A DNA stretch of 64,000 nt from Bolinopsis microptera (lineage: Eukaryota > Ctenophora > Tentaculata > Lobata > Bolinopsidae). Of the stretch, positions 22,561 through 33,800 are shown piece after piece. The notes under the pieces were generated by a model. It ran no database searches, was not told the DNA's origin, and saw nothing but the letters and a program-made list of their open reading frames with translations. The DNA lies in NCBI RefSeq assembly GCF_026151205.1, contig NC_087084.1, positions 7,489,394-7,553,393 on the forward strand. The letters run 5' to 3'. Made by a program: the position numbers and the translations under genes. The first letter of the stretch is position 1. The number at the start of each line of letters is the position of its first letter.

Positions 22561-25330
22561 GTAAATATTAGTGACCCTACTGAATGGCACGAAGATGTAA
22601 AATGTGTCACACTATGACATTATATAAACCCTCTCTGCCTAGGATAATCATTTCCTCGTCTAGATAAGCTTTGTCGCATAACGATGTCTTTATCAGACGA
22701 TAAGATATCGCTTAAATGCTGCCGGCAGTGAGTTGTAAACTTTGTCACACTATAAAACCGTGACAGAGTTTATATGGACCCCTTGTTGCCGTGTTTGACC
22801 AAATTTTCGAATTTCCAATTCATAGGATAGTTGCATATGACTATTATCTACATATTTAGCGACTTTTTTCGTTAAATGGTAGCACCATGTAAACTCCGTC
22901 ACAAATTTAAGAAATTTATATGAGGGATGTTTATGACATCCTGACAAGAAATGCCGAATAGTCTAGCATTATTTGTGAGCTAAATGTGTTCGGAATTGTT
23001 CACATATTTCATTGTTATAGGCAAATACAAATACAGAAGGCAGAAATAGGTTAACTTTGTCACATACATTTGTATGATATCTCAACATGTGTGAAATTGA
23101 GTAAATATTAGTATACCAACTTAAACACCCTATATTACGTACTACTATGGATAAGTTAACAATATTTCAACCACACACCGGTCATGTATAAATTATTATA
23201 CTATGGCAGTGATATGTTAACATTGGAAAAATTTCAACACCTGAACAATATTTTTTTGTGACGAAATTTACAAATTTTGGCCATGTTCAGTGAACATGGC
23301 CAAAATTTGTAAATTTCGTCACAAAAAAATATTATAACTTTATTTGCTTTTTGTTGGCAAAATAATTAGTCTAGTTTATCGACATAGGTATGATAATAAA
23401 GTAACATTATATCCTTATCGAGGTATGATTCTTCAAAATAGGGGCAAGAAATATAAATTTCGTCACATCAGCCATTGCATTAGTTAGATAGATTTCATAT
23501 CAACAGTCCTTATTATAGGTGGAATGGATTTATACAGGAAATATAGGAACCCATGCCAATTTTTCATCACATTGAAATTATACTGTTGGGGCAGGAAAAG
23601 TAAATTTCGTCACATTTCAGTAACTTAGTAAAATTAAACTCAGCATTGTTAAACTTGAGTTCTAATTTGCTGAACAATAACCAACCAATAATTCCTGGAA
23701 GAACATTGAATTCTAACCGAGGTATGGTTCTTCAAAATAGGGTCAAGAAATGTAAATTTCGTCAGATACGTCATTGTAAAATTAAGATACAATTTCTTTC
23801 ACGTGAACAGTCCTAATGATAGGCTGAAATGATTAATACAGAGATACAGGAAATATAAAAACCCAAATGAATTAATTTAATTCAAATTTATTACAGATCA
23901 TAGTAACATACTGAAGTGTAGCACAGTTTACCTACCATACTATAAGTTACATCTTGATGCAAGCTAGTAAGGCCAAAGTATCTTGATTCTTGATGCAAGC
24001 AAACTACAGTGGAATTCTTATTTAGAACAGCCTTCTTTTACTTGGACATTTACAAATTTAAATTTATCATAGATCATAGTAACAGACTGAAGTGTAGCAC
24101 AGTTTGAATACTACGAGACTACAGATATATATCTTGATACAAGTAAGCAGATAAGGAGGAATGTTGAGACCAATTATGATGAGCACAGCTGTCCTTGTAT
24201 AGCTGCTCCACTTCCAGTTCACTAACATTTAGTTCTCTTTAAGTTTAAGTTCTTTGTTTAAGACTCTGGGATGATATTTCAACGAATGGTTATCTATTGA
24301 TGACTCTCGCCCAGACTGTATCCATTTAAGGCATCCGCTCCCTTCTTTGATTTGCGATAATTATCGTGAACAAAATTAGATTCTGTTATTTTTAATAAAT
24401 AGGTATAGTTCTTCAAAATAGGGGCAAGAAATGTCAATTCCGTCACATATGTCATTTTAAAATTTAGATAGATTTTCTTTCATATCAACAGTCCTTATTA
24501 TAGTTGGAATGGATTTATACAAGAAATGTTGAAACCCATGATGCCAATTTTTCGTCACATTGAAATTATACTGTTGGGGCAGGAAAAGTGAATTTCGTCA
24601 CATTTCAGTAACTTAGTAAAATTAAACTCAGCATTGCTAAACTTGAGTTCTAATTTGCTGAGCAATAACCAACCAATAATTCCTGGAAGAACATTGAATT
24701 CTAACCGAGGTATGGTTCTTCAAAAAAGGGTCAAGAAATGTAAATTTCGTCACATACGTCATTGTAAAATTAAGATACAATTTTTTTCACGTGAACAGTT
24801 CTAATTATAGCCTGAAATGATTAATACAGAGATACAGGAAATATAAAAACACATGCCCATTTTATAATGCACGTAATATGTTAATCACAGACTATTTCAT
24901 TCTATAATAATCATAGTTTTTTCAAATTTAACCTATTTACGATGTCGTATCATGACGATGTTTACATCAACAGCCCTATACTTGAATCAACTGTATCCGT
25001 GTATCGTCCTTATATAGAGTTTTCCCGCCTTCCAAACCAAAATCAGATATAAATGATTTCGGAAATTCACCCAGAATTTCAAATTCCATATAATGTGACA
25101 GAAATTATAAAAGAGGTCTCGTTTTCTGAGTGTGACAAAGTTTACGAAATATTGTTTTAAAGCCGTTCGATCACTGCCCTTTAGGCCTACGTTGTATCAT
25201 AATTGTTAGATTGACCTTATCTACTATATTTTAGACCAAAAAATGCTAATTGAGCAGCTATGGTAAACCATGTCACAAAAATGTGACATTTTTTACATTA
25301 TAGTGCCTAAAAGCAATAAATTTTATTTCT
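22560..25330. repeat. Diverged tandem array with recurrent TTCGTCACA motif
   Basis: A unit of about 985 bp is present twice (about 23418-23875 and 24400-24850 align best). Each holds two sub-units beginning near GAGGTATGGTTCTTCAAAAT and continuing GTAAATTTCGTCACATACG. The motif AAATTTCGTCACA and its complement TGTGACGAAATT also recur across the flanks. I see no coding potential. It may be a satellite-like relic or the body of an unknown element. Confidence 0.7.
23247..23333. repeat. Perfect palindrome with 43-bp arms
   Basis: The arms 23247-23289 and 23291-23333 are exact reverse complements around a single central base. Each arm has the GTGACGAAATTTAC motif of the surrounding array and GGCCATGTTCA at its inner end. 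It could extrude as a cruciform or, if transcribed, form a very long hairpin. Confidence 0.97.
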
Positions 25331-26025
25331 GAGCAGTGCATATAGGAGTATGGGTCACGTGGCTAATGTTCAGAACTTATGAATACGCTAGATTGATTGA
25401 TGCTAAAATTAAGCCACTAAATGCTATTTTAGAAATTTACCAATATCCTCAAACTTCAATGAACGTGTCCTTATATGAACTTTATTATGAATTGTTATTA
25501 TTGAGGACTTTATTATCGCATGAGGTTTTTAAAATGTCGGTTATTCGGACGATGAATACTTTGGATGATGATTAGTTTTATAGAGTTCTCCTGTTTTAAG
25601 ATTCTTCTTAAAGTTTGTTAGGCCACTTAAGAGTTGTTTGTCATAATATTTTTCAAGTTAAATTATTCCAATTCTTTAGGGGGTGAGACGTTGTACCCTG
25701 CATTGGATCGCTTTACATTCCTTGGCGCCCTCTGTCCTTTAGTCACTTACCCTGATTTCACCCTCCTGCGGCGATTTGTTTCATGTTTATTTACGGGTAA
25801 CTGCGCTCCTGGTACTGTGATTGGAACGGGAGCGGCAGGGAGCCACGTTACGTTTGCCACGTCTTTTGTTTACATTGAGAGAACTATTCTGTATTTACTG
25901 TAGTTGCTGACTTCTGATTTTGTTTACTAGAGAAATGATCTATTTCTTGTATATCATACCTCACACTACCTAGCAGCATTCTAAATAACACAGTAACACA
26001 GCTCACTCATTTTGATATCAGCAGG
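25331..26025. other. Upstream flank of the pentraxin gene
   Basis: Holds ORFs at 25336-25575 and 25634-25903 with no recognisable domain; the second lies in a locally GC-rich patch (25680-25860) that looks inserted. The last 100 bases should contain the promoter and 5' leader of the pentraxin gene. ATATCAGCAG just before the ATG also resembles a splice acceptor, so an upstream non-coding exon is possible. Confidence 0.5.
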
Positions 26026-27654
26026 ATGATGTTTGCATTGACAACTTTACTAGCAGTGGTGGGACTGGTGACCGGTGATGGGGTTGGACACAACAAGCTT
26101 CTCAACTTCCCCTCAGCCTCCATTGCCAACTACATCAGCTACAAGACTGATCTACCTGCTATGACTGGATTGACCGTGTGTGCCTGGCAGCAGAAGAGTT
26201 ACTCCGATGATAAAAGATGCTGGTTCAGCTACGCGGTCTCAGGATCAACCAACGAGATTCTCTTGGGAGAGAGGGAAAAGGGTGTCTACGTCTTCTACTT
26301 TGCTGGAAGCAACTTTGGAGCTAACGTGGGGAGTTTAGAGAACCAGTGGGTGCACGTCTGTGCAGCCTGGGATTCAGAAAGTGGAGTAGCCGTCATCAGT
26401 GTCAACGGAGAAGCAGCAGCAACGCAAGAGAACTTTAAAAAGGGCGCTAGCGTGAGTGCAGCAGGTAACTTGGTTATCGGACAGGAGCAGGATTCTGTAG
26501 GAGGAGGCTTCGACGCTAGCCAAGCGTACGTTGGCAGACTTTACAACATCAACGTGTGGAATTACGCTCTCAACTCCACTGAAGTGTCATTCCTTTACGA
26601 GACAGGTCTTTGTGGATTCGGCTCCACTGAGGAGGACCCCATCATCTCTTATGCTGATATTCTGGGCCAGGATATGACAGGAAATTTGGCCGTTGTTGAT
26701 GGGCTCTGCATTGACCTTGAGGATCCAAGTGAAGGGCAAATCATGAGGTTCCCTCCACAGTCGAAAGCTAGCACGAAAAACTTCTTGCAGTTCACTCCCA
26801 ACTTCGAAGCAGACGATTTCGCAGAGTTCTCCATCTGCACCTGGTTCTTCAAGACATACGGAGACCAGTCTAGGTACTTCCTGAGTTACGCAGTTTCAGG
26901 TCTGGATAATTCCATCATCCTAGGTGAACAGGCCACCCTTGGCTTCTGGGTAAGCGGAGAGAAAATCCTGACAGACATTTTACTAGACCAGCAGACTTGG
27001 TATCACCTGTGTTTTACATGGGCTTCAGACAGTGGTGCTGCGATCTACGTGGACGGGGCGAAAGTAAAAGAAGGTGCTCTAGCCACGGGAAAGACACAAA
27101 ATGCTGGTGGTGTGATGAATGTGGGACAGGAGCAGGACTCAGTTGGAGGAGGTTACGATGCAAACAAGGCTTTTGCAGGGAGTCTGTACAACCTGAACAT
27201 GTTCCGATCAAAGCTGAGCGATGATCAGGTGACAAAGCTTTACGCTGAAGGAACTTTCTGTGAGAAGATTCCAGATGAGATGTGGGAAGCTGGAGCAGTG
27301 ATGGTGGCCTACAAGGACTTGTTCAGTCTCATTCCTGGCGGAGATGTTGTGTTCGACAGTGGGGAAGCAGCTTGGAGACACGGTGCTATCCACTGTAGAG
27401 GAGATGATCTGGACGTGGACGCTCACAAACCAGACTGCTGGAAAACTGAGAAGAATACCAGTTATAAGGACAGCGGAAGTTTGGGATATATTGTGGGGGA
27501 TCTGGATGCAGCTAAGGCAGCGTGTGCTGCTTACGGTAAGTGTAAAACGCTGACGTGCGCCGATAAGGATGGTGTACTGAAGTGTGAGATGAAGGAATCG
27601 ATTGAGAAGGCAAAGAAGGACAAGAAGAAAACCTCATATACTTACAGATGTTAA
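26026..27654 (+). CDS. Secreted protein with two pentraxin/LamG-like domains
   Basis: An intronless frame of 542 codons. Residues 1-18 form a signal peptide (MMFALTTLLAVVGLVTG). Two homologous concanavalin-like domains follow, at about 23-205 and 235-420. Each has the pentraxin signature HxCxxWxS: HVCAAWDS at 110-117 and HLCFTWAS in the second. Each also has IGQEQDSVGGG(F/Y)D or its close variant, matching the acidic, calcium-binding segment of pentraxins. The C-terminal 110 residues form an unrelated lysine- and cysteine-rich tail (CRGDDLDVDAHKPDCW...CKTLTCADKDG...CEM...YRC). By family it is a soluble calcium-dependent pattern-recognition or matrix protein. The start could be either of two adjacent ATG codons. 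AATAAA lies 125 bases after the stop. Confidence 0.92.
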   Translation: MMFALTTLLAVVGLVTGDGVGHNKLLNFPSASIANYISYKTDLPAMTGLTVCAWQQKSYSDDKRCWFSYAVSGSTNEILLGEREKGVYVFYFAGSNFGANVGSLENQWVHVCAAWDSESGVAVISVNGEAAATQENFKKGASVSAAGNLVIGQEQDSVGGGFDASQAYVGRLYNINVWNYALNSTEVSFLYETGLCGFGSTEEDPIISYADILGQDMTGNLAVVDGLCIDLEDPSEGQIMRFPPQSKASTKNFLQFTPNFEADDFAEFSICTWFFKTYGDQSRYFLSYAVSGLDNSIILGEQATLGFWVSGEKILTDILLDQQTWYHLCFTWASDSGAAIYVDGAKVKEGALATGKTQNAGGVMNVGQEQDSVGGGYDANKAFAGSLYNLNMFRSKLSDDQVTKLYAEGTFCEKIPDEMWEAGAVMVAYKDLFSLIPGGDVVFDSGEAAWRHGAIHCRGDDLDVDAHKPDCWKTEKNTSYKDSGSLGYIVGDLDAAKAACAAYGKCKTLTCADKDGVLKCEMKESIEKAKKDKKKTSYTYRC

Positions 27655-27778
27655 ATCTGAGAAAATAGAAGAAAAAACATCGCAGTTGTTGTTGATTACT
27701 AACTGTTTAATCTTTGGAGACTTTTCAAATCTAAATTTTTTTCTTATGATTATGAATGGTATTGATAATGAAAATATA

Positions 27779-27784
27779 AATAAA
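27779..27784 (+). terminator. Poly(A) signal of the pentraxin gene
   Basis: AATAAA followed by a GT- and T-rich stretch (GTTGTTGTACTTTGATTTTT), the usual arrangement of a metazoan cleavage site. Confidence 0.75.
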
Positions 27785-27789
27785 GTTGT

Positions 27790-30700
27790 TGTACTTTGAT
27801 TTTTGTATTATTTAACCTTAGAACAGCCATTCAAAGACTATACACCTGGTTTCATTGAACATTATTTTATAAATGACGTTTTGAATAAAATGACAAACTT
27901 CACAAAAAGTAAAGTCCCAACATGTAAAATTAAAAATAAAAGATAAATAAACAAATTATAAAATTTGCATGCTTCGACATGGACAATCAAGTAATATAGT
28001 ATATATATGATTAAGTGTTTCGAAATTGTGTGCAAAGTATTATCCAGAAAACCTACCCTCTGAATAGCTTTATTAGTATTTTATTTAAAAATAGGATATG
28101 CAGAATATCGTACAAAATTGAGAATACTAATTATCTATACTATAATTCAAAGAATTATTTCTGCTGTCTGTACGACCGCCCACGTGCAAATTATATGAAA
28201 TATGAACTTGCGTAGTAACCATGGTAACGGTCTTAAAAGTGCACTTGCACGTGCAAGGATTTGAGAGGGGCATTTTGATCGGTTTTGTGGTAATTACGTT
28301 GTGTTTAGTGCTAGCTACCTTTTAATTGGCTGTATCTTGAACGGTTGTGATGGATATTTGTTGATGCTATAAAAACTGACTACCAAAGAATACTATTAGT
28401 ATTACTAATAGCTTCCTCCCTGTGACCACGGGCTTTCTAGTTATTTATAAAGTTATAATAAGAATATCATAAAGTCAGATTCGCTTAGATGTAGGCTGAC
28501 CTCTTCTTCTTCGTAGAAGCTTTATATCTGTTTAAATGTGGATACTAAGGCGAAAAGACCACAAAAAATGAACTAAATTGCCCGTATCTTGGTTTGCGAT
28601 ATTCGCGGAATTGATCTCATTAAAATTTTAACAACTCAGTTAGTTTTCAAAATTACAGAGAATATGTAGTTTAGGCTTACCTGTTATAAAAAGTAAGTTT
28701 CATTGAAAAATATTGATATTTGACCAATTTATGGAACGAAATCTACCAAACTTGGTGCTTATGCCCAAATATGGGCATATGGTTTTTGGCTCATTACTCA
28801 GTCATTTTTGTACAATCTTGATGAAATTTCATATACGAATTCAGGAGACCACTAGCTACAAGTAGAGCACCATAAACCTGGGTTTTGGGTATGTTCAGGG
28901 TAATTGGCTAAATTGGGCCTAATTTGGACCAAATATGGCGTGGCTGCCCCGCTGTCACCGTTTGGCGGTTGGCCCCCCCCCCCCCCCCCCCCCCCCCTAA
29001 ATAAATAGTTTAATTGAAAGTTATAATTTATACTATTAGTATTACTGATTGTCCCTGGGTGAGTAGCTGTAAACTTTTATTGTTGTATTCATGAAACATC
29101 GTGCAGTACTTTGAGGATAAAAGATCTCTTATAATTTATTGTCACATCATCAAATTGTCACGTTAACATGGTTACTACTACTAGCTGTATATAATAATAC
29201 AACGTAAAGCACATGATGTCAGACCTATCAATGAGTCTATTTCTTTAAACAATCGAAATGTGAATATTGAACTAACACATGATCAGAGTAAAAAATGATC
29301 CTAATTAACATTTGATGGCTAACTGAACCCTTAAAATGTGAGGTCATGATTAGTTTAACAGCACTGCGCTGGTAGTACGTAAATGCTAGTATGCTAGTAG
29401 CGCTACGTAATCATGGTGGTGCGTCCTGTGTAAGCAATTAGATAAATCACAAGTTATTTCATTCGAAACTTAATTGTTACCATGCAAATGAAATAACAAT
29501 TTTGCACATACAAATCTTGGTTCTTTTTAGACAATTCTTGTTAGGGTTGTGTTTTATCCATTTTAAGTTTGGGGCGGTGCCGCCCTTAACTTAAAATGAA
29601 TAGCAAAAATTTGCGTCCCATAAAGCATAAAGGCAGCATCACGCCGTGAATATAATATGTTTAAATATGTCACACAATCCTAACCCTTACCAATACCATA
29701 CAAAGTTATAGGATTGGTGTTTTACCGTCACGTGACCAAAACAGTTTTTTGTCAATAACTCCTCGGGGAAGTATTTTAACACTAAGTCATGGACTCAATG
29801 GAGTTGACATAATAACAAGGACAGGAACCTTCCGTAAAATAATTAGAAATAAATTAGTACAGTAGTGGAAAATGGAAATGCTAAGTCTCATGGTGATGGA
29901 GCACTGAGAATTGTCGTTGTTTTGCCTGAGCCATTTAAAATTAATATCGTTAAGAAATTTAGATTCACTTCTTCTGTCAACTTCAAGTTCAACAACTTTG
30001 CAGGTCCTAGTTACTAAATTAAAATTTTAAATACATGGTTTGACAAAATTGAACTAATCTTACTGGGCGGCGCTCAGCTTGTCATTCCGCTGAATCTCTA
30101 ATCTATGTTTATGAACATTATAGCCTGGGTCCCCAGGTAATACTAATCGAGCATGGCGTGTCGCATGAATCTATGTTCGGGCGGCGGTGGTCATATTAAT
30201 ATAGTACAACTACTTTGTTACCAGTACCATTAGTGCACACGGGATGGTTATTTTGTGGTTAATTTAATGCTATTATTCAATTGTTACCGAGTAAGCAAAC
30301 GCAATTTTATTTATCCATTGTTATCATAGAACGATGTGGACTGCTTTCATCAAGGAGTCCGACAACAAATGCAATTTTAAAAATATTACACGCTATTTGA
30401 TATTTATTCACCATTTTGTATGAGTCGAACATTTTCTTAGTGTTTAATTACCTTGGTACTACTGGTTATTATCTGTTGTCTCCAAAAACAGGTAATTCCA
30501 GATTAAGACTGCTAATAGAATTGTATTTATTCTAAACTAAAGAGTTGTGATCTATGTTAGTTTGGTTTTTTAACCTTTATCAAGCTGATTTTAAAGCTTC
30601 ACTATTATTTTATAATTATATTGATTATTGCGCAATTCCGATTCGATCTATAGCTCTATTCGAATGAAGAAAAATTACTTTTAGAATAATTTTGACACCA

Positions 30701-30831
30701 AAAAAGAGCTATGGTAAGTAGAATTTTGCGGATGTTCATTTATTGTTTATTTCAGTCCCTCAATTCAACACGATTTCCTTTGGAAACTCTACTAGCTGAT
30801 ATTGAAATTCTTTGCTCTTGAAGAGCTGAAG
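27790..30831. other. Intergenic region with a poly-C run and dispersed repeats
   Basis: No supported gene. It includes a 25-base C-run (28973-28997) and a repeat at 28682-28842 that recurs inverted at 31262-31423. At 30060-30145 there is a copy of a dispersed repeat containing GCGCTCAGC(C/T)TGTCATTCCG and GGTCCCCAGGTAA, also at 34420-34506 and 43240-43326. The right end carries the promoter of the orphan secreted gene. Confidence 0.6.
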
Positions 30832-33800
30832 ATGATCCGGTCACTAGTTGTGGTGTTTTCACTGTTTTTGACATGCTCAACTTACAGCGTGGGGTGTATA
30901 GATGATTTTGATCTCGACGCCAAAGATCGCCAGGTGATAATTCATAATATTTTATTTTTTTGTTTTTCGCTCTCTTGAGCGATCATAAATGATATTGATA
31001 AATATCATTTATCACGGTAAAACGAAATACAATTTGTATTGTAAACGTTTTGACTACATTTGTCGAAGACGAACCGCCGCGTTGTCAACATACGTTGCCA
31101 AGTTGTCTTCATCATTGAAGTCGACATCATCAGCATATTCAGTGTTAAAACGAAGCGGAAGGCCCATTTTTGGTCGCAATTATGCCCAATCATGCCAAAT
31201 CACGTTAACATGATTAAAACCCAAATTTTAGGTACTGTACTTCTAGCTGGTTGTCCCTGAACTCGTATATAAATTTTCATCAAGATTAGACAAAAAATTA
31301 CTGAGTTATGAGCCAAAAACCATACAGCTATATTTGGGCATACTCACCATATTTGATTGATTTTGTCCCGTAAATTGGTCAAATATCAATATTTTAATGA
31401 AACCAACTTTTTATAACTTATAACTTAAGGTCGAAACCCTTAATGTCCGTACAAAATTATGTTTGTTCACGTAATTTCCGGTCAAATAATGTCCGATAAA
31501 TAGCAAATATAAAAGGATTGATTGATATCCAACATTTATTTTTAGGGCTACGACTACCGTATACCACATTCTAACGAGGCTGGCTACTGGAGCGAAGACG
31601 TAATAAAAATAAATAACAAAGACGAAATAACTAAAGTGTTTTGGAATAGGAACTTTTACATTTTTGGAAAATTTATCGGCGAATCAAATGGAGAGGATAC
31701 CACTATTTCAGGTAAATGATCATGAATTAATCAATTATATCCTATTATTTTGATGTCAACTCATACTAAAAATCGAAACGACACCAAAATATCTGGCCAA
31801 ACCTCAATTTTCAAATAGACACAGTTTGGGAAAAAGAAAATACCGGCCGCAGTAAATAGTGAATTGTGGTTTGCAGCTGATTTACAGGTGCATTTAATTT
31901 ATAGGGTTTTGCTGTATAAGAAAACGAACACAAAAGTAAATTATCTTAGAGTATTTGTGGTATCGGGAAAACGAATCAGACAGTGAAATTATAATGCTCG
32001 AGTAATGATTAACCTTTCAGCGGGACTGTATCGTGGCAAAGAGCTTATTTACAAAACCGTGATCAACTGTGATAGTGGAACTTGGAGAAACTGGTGAGTT
32101 TTTATTGAAGATGCTTCCCTCCGTCCTTGTCACTGATCGTTTTGGCCGTACCTGTCCGTACCTGTCCGCCCCTGCCCGCCCCTGTCCGTCCCTGTCCGTC
32201 TCTGTCCGCCCCTGTCCGTCCCTGTCCGTCCCTATCCGTCCCTGTCCGTCCCTGTCCATCTATGTCCATTCATGTCCGACCCTGTCCGTTCATGTCCGTC
32301 ACTGTCCGAACCTGTCCGTTCATGTCCGTCTCTGTCCGTCCATGTCCATTCATGTCCGACCCTGTCCGTTCATGTCCGTTCATATCTGTCCATGTCCGAC
32401 CCTGTCCAGTGTCCGTTTATGTCCGTCCCTGTCCATCTCTGTCCATTCATGTCCGACCCTGTCCGTTCACGTCCGTCACTGTCCGAACCTGTCCGTTCAT
32501 GTCCGTCTCTGTCCGTCCATGTCCATTCATGTCCGACCCTGTCCGTTCATGTCCGTTCATGTCTGTCCATGTCCGACCCTGTCCAGTGTCCGTTTATGTC
32601 CGTCCCTGTCCATCCCTGTCCGTCCCTGTCCGACCCTGTCCGTTCATGTCCATCCATGTCCGTCCATGTCCGTACCTGTCCGTACCTGTCCGTACCTGTC
32701 CGTACCAGTCCGCCCCTGTCCGCCCCTGTCCGTTCATGTCCGTCCATGTCCGCCCCTGTCCGCCCCTATCCGTCCCTGTCCGTACCTGTCCGTATCTGTC
32801 CGTCCCTGTCCGTCCCTGTCCGCCCCTGTACGTCCCTGTCCGTACCAGCTGTCCGTCCCTGTCCGTCCCTGTCCGTCCATGTCCGTCCCTGTCCGCCCCT
32901 ATCTGTTCCTGTCCGTACCTGTCCGTCCCTGTCCGTCCCTGTCCGTCCCTAGTCATCTCTAGACCTAGTCTGTATAACTTTATAAGTAAAACTGTCCAGG
33001 GTTCTCGACAGAAAAACGAAGCAGAAGCGAGTTCTTCTTCATGGTAACATACAAAAAAACCTTACCTCCTGCAAAGCTGGTGAAGATTTCGACTTGATCC
33101 TCAAGAATGATAATCGCCGTTTAGCTAATTGGATATTCAACGCACAACCGCTGCAGCACGACGTTGAATTTTTTTCAAAGAAAACGGTGAGCTATTTTCC
33201 TTAATATCAGATGCCCCCTAATTATTGTTATCTATTGATATGTTTTGACTTTTCGACTAGTTTTTTAATAATATTACTACATATTAACTACACCAGCATT
33301 GCAACGTTTTCCTTGTGGCTGTGCTATTACGTATACAGCAAATATTCGAGAAAACAATTTGCCCATCGCTTTTCTTGCAAAGGGTAAATGGCATTTACCA
33401 GTATTACAACTTTACTAAATGCTGAACAACCTTGTGAATTAGGCTTCTTTTGATTGGTCGGCGTCGACAGTAAGCCTTCCCTACAATGGCTTTCACAACG
33501 CGTTTCCCCAACTCCTGCTGCGTTTTCCCAACTCCTGCTGCTGGAGAGAGAGACTCCTAAATTATATACCATAAATACATTAAACATAGATATCGACAAC
33601 AGACTCCGAGAGTCTTGAAGTTCTGTTACCACCGCTCCTGGTGCAACCCCGCCGGGTTAACAACGGAGAGACAGGGACTTCCAGGGGAGGTCATGGCCTG
33701 CTACTTGCAACTCCTAGGAGTACCCCTTTGGTTTTGGATCGGACACTCAAAAATATCGATAGAGGAGCGGTCTACACGCTCACAGGCTACCACGTCTCGT

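Noticed and set aside
25634..25903. 89-codon ORF in a GC-rich patch before the pentraxin gene
   Set aside because: No domain, no start context and no splice partner; more likely part of a repeat.
32069..33047. Long ORFs of 226-306 codons reading SVPVRPCPSL-type repeats
   Set aside because: They are produced by a stop-free 10-bp minisatellite in several frames and on both strands, and sit inside an intron with good borders.
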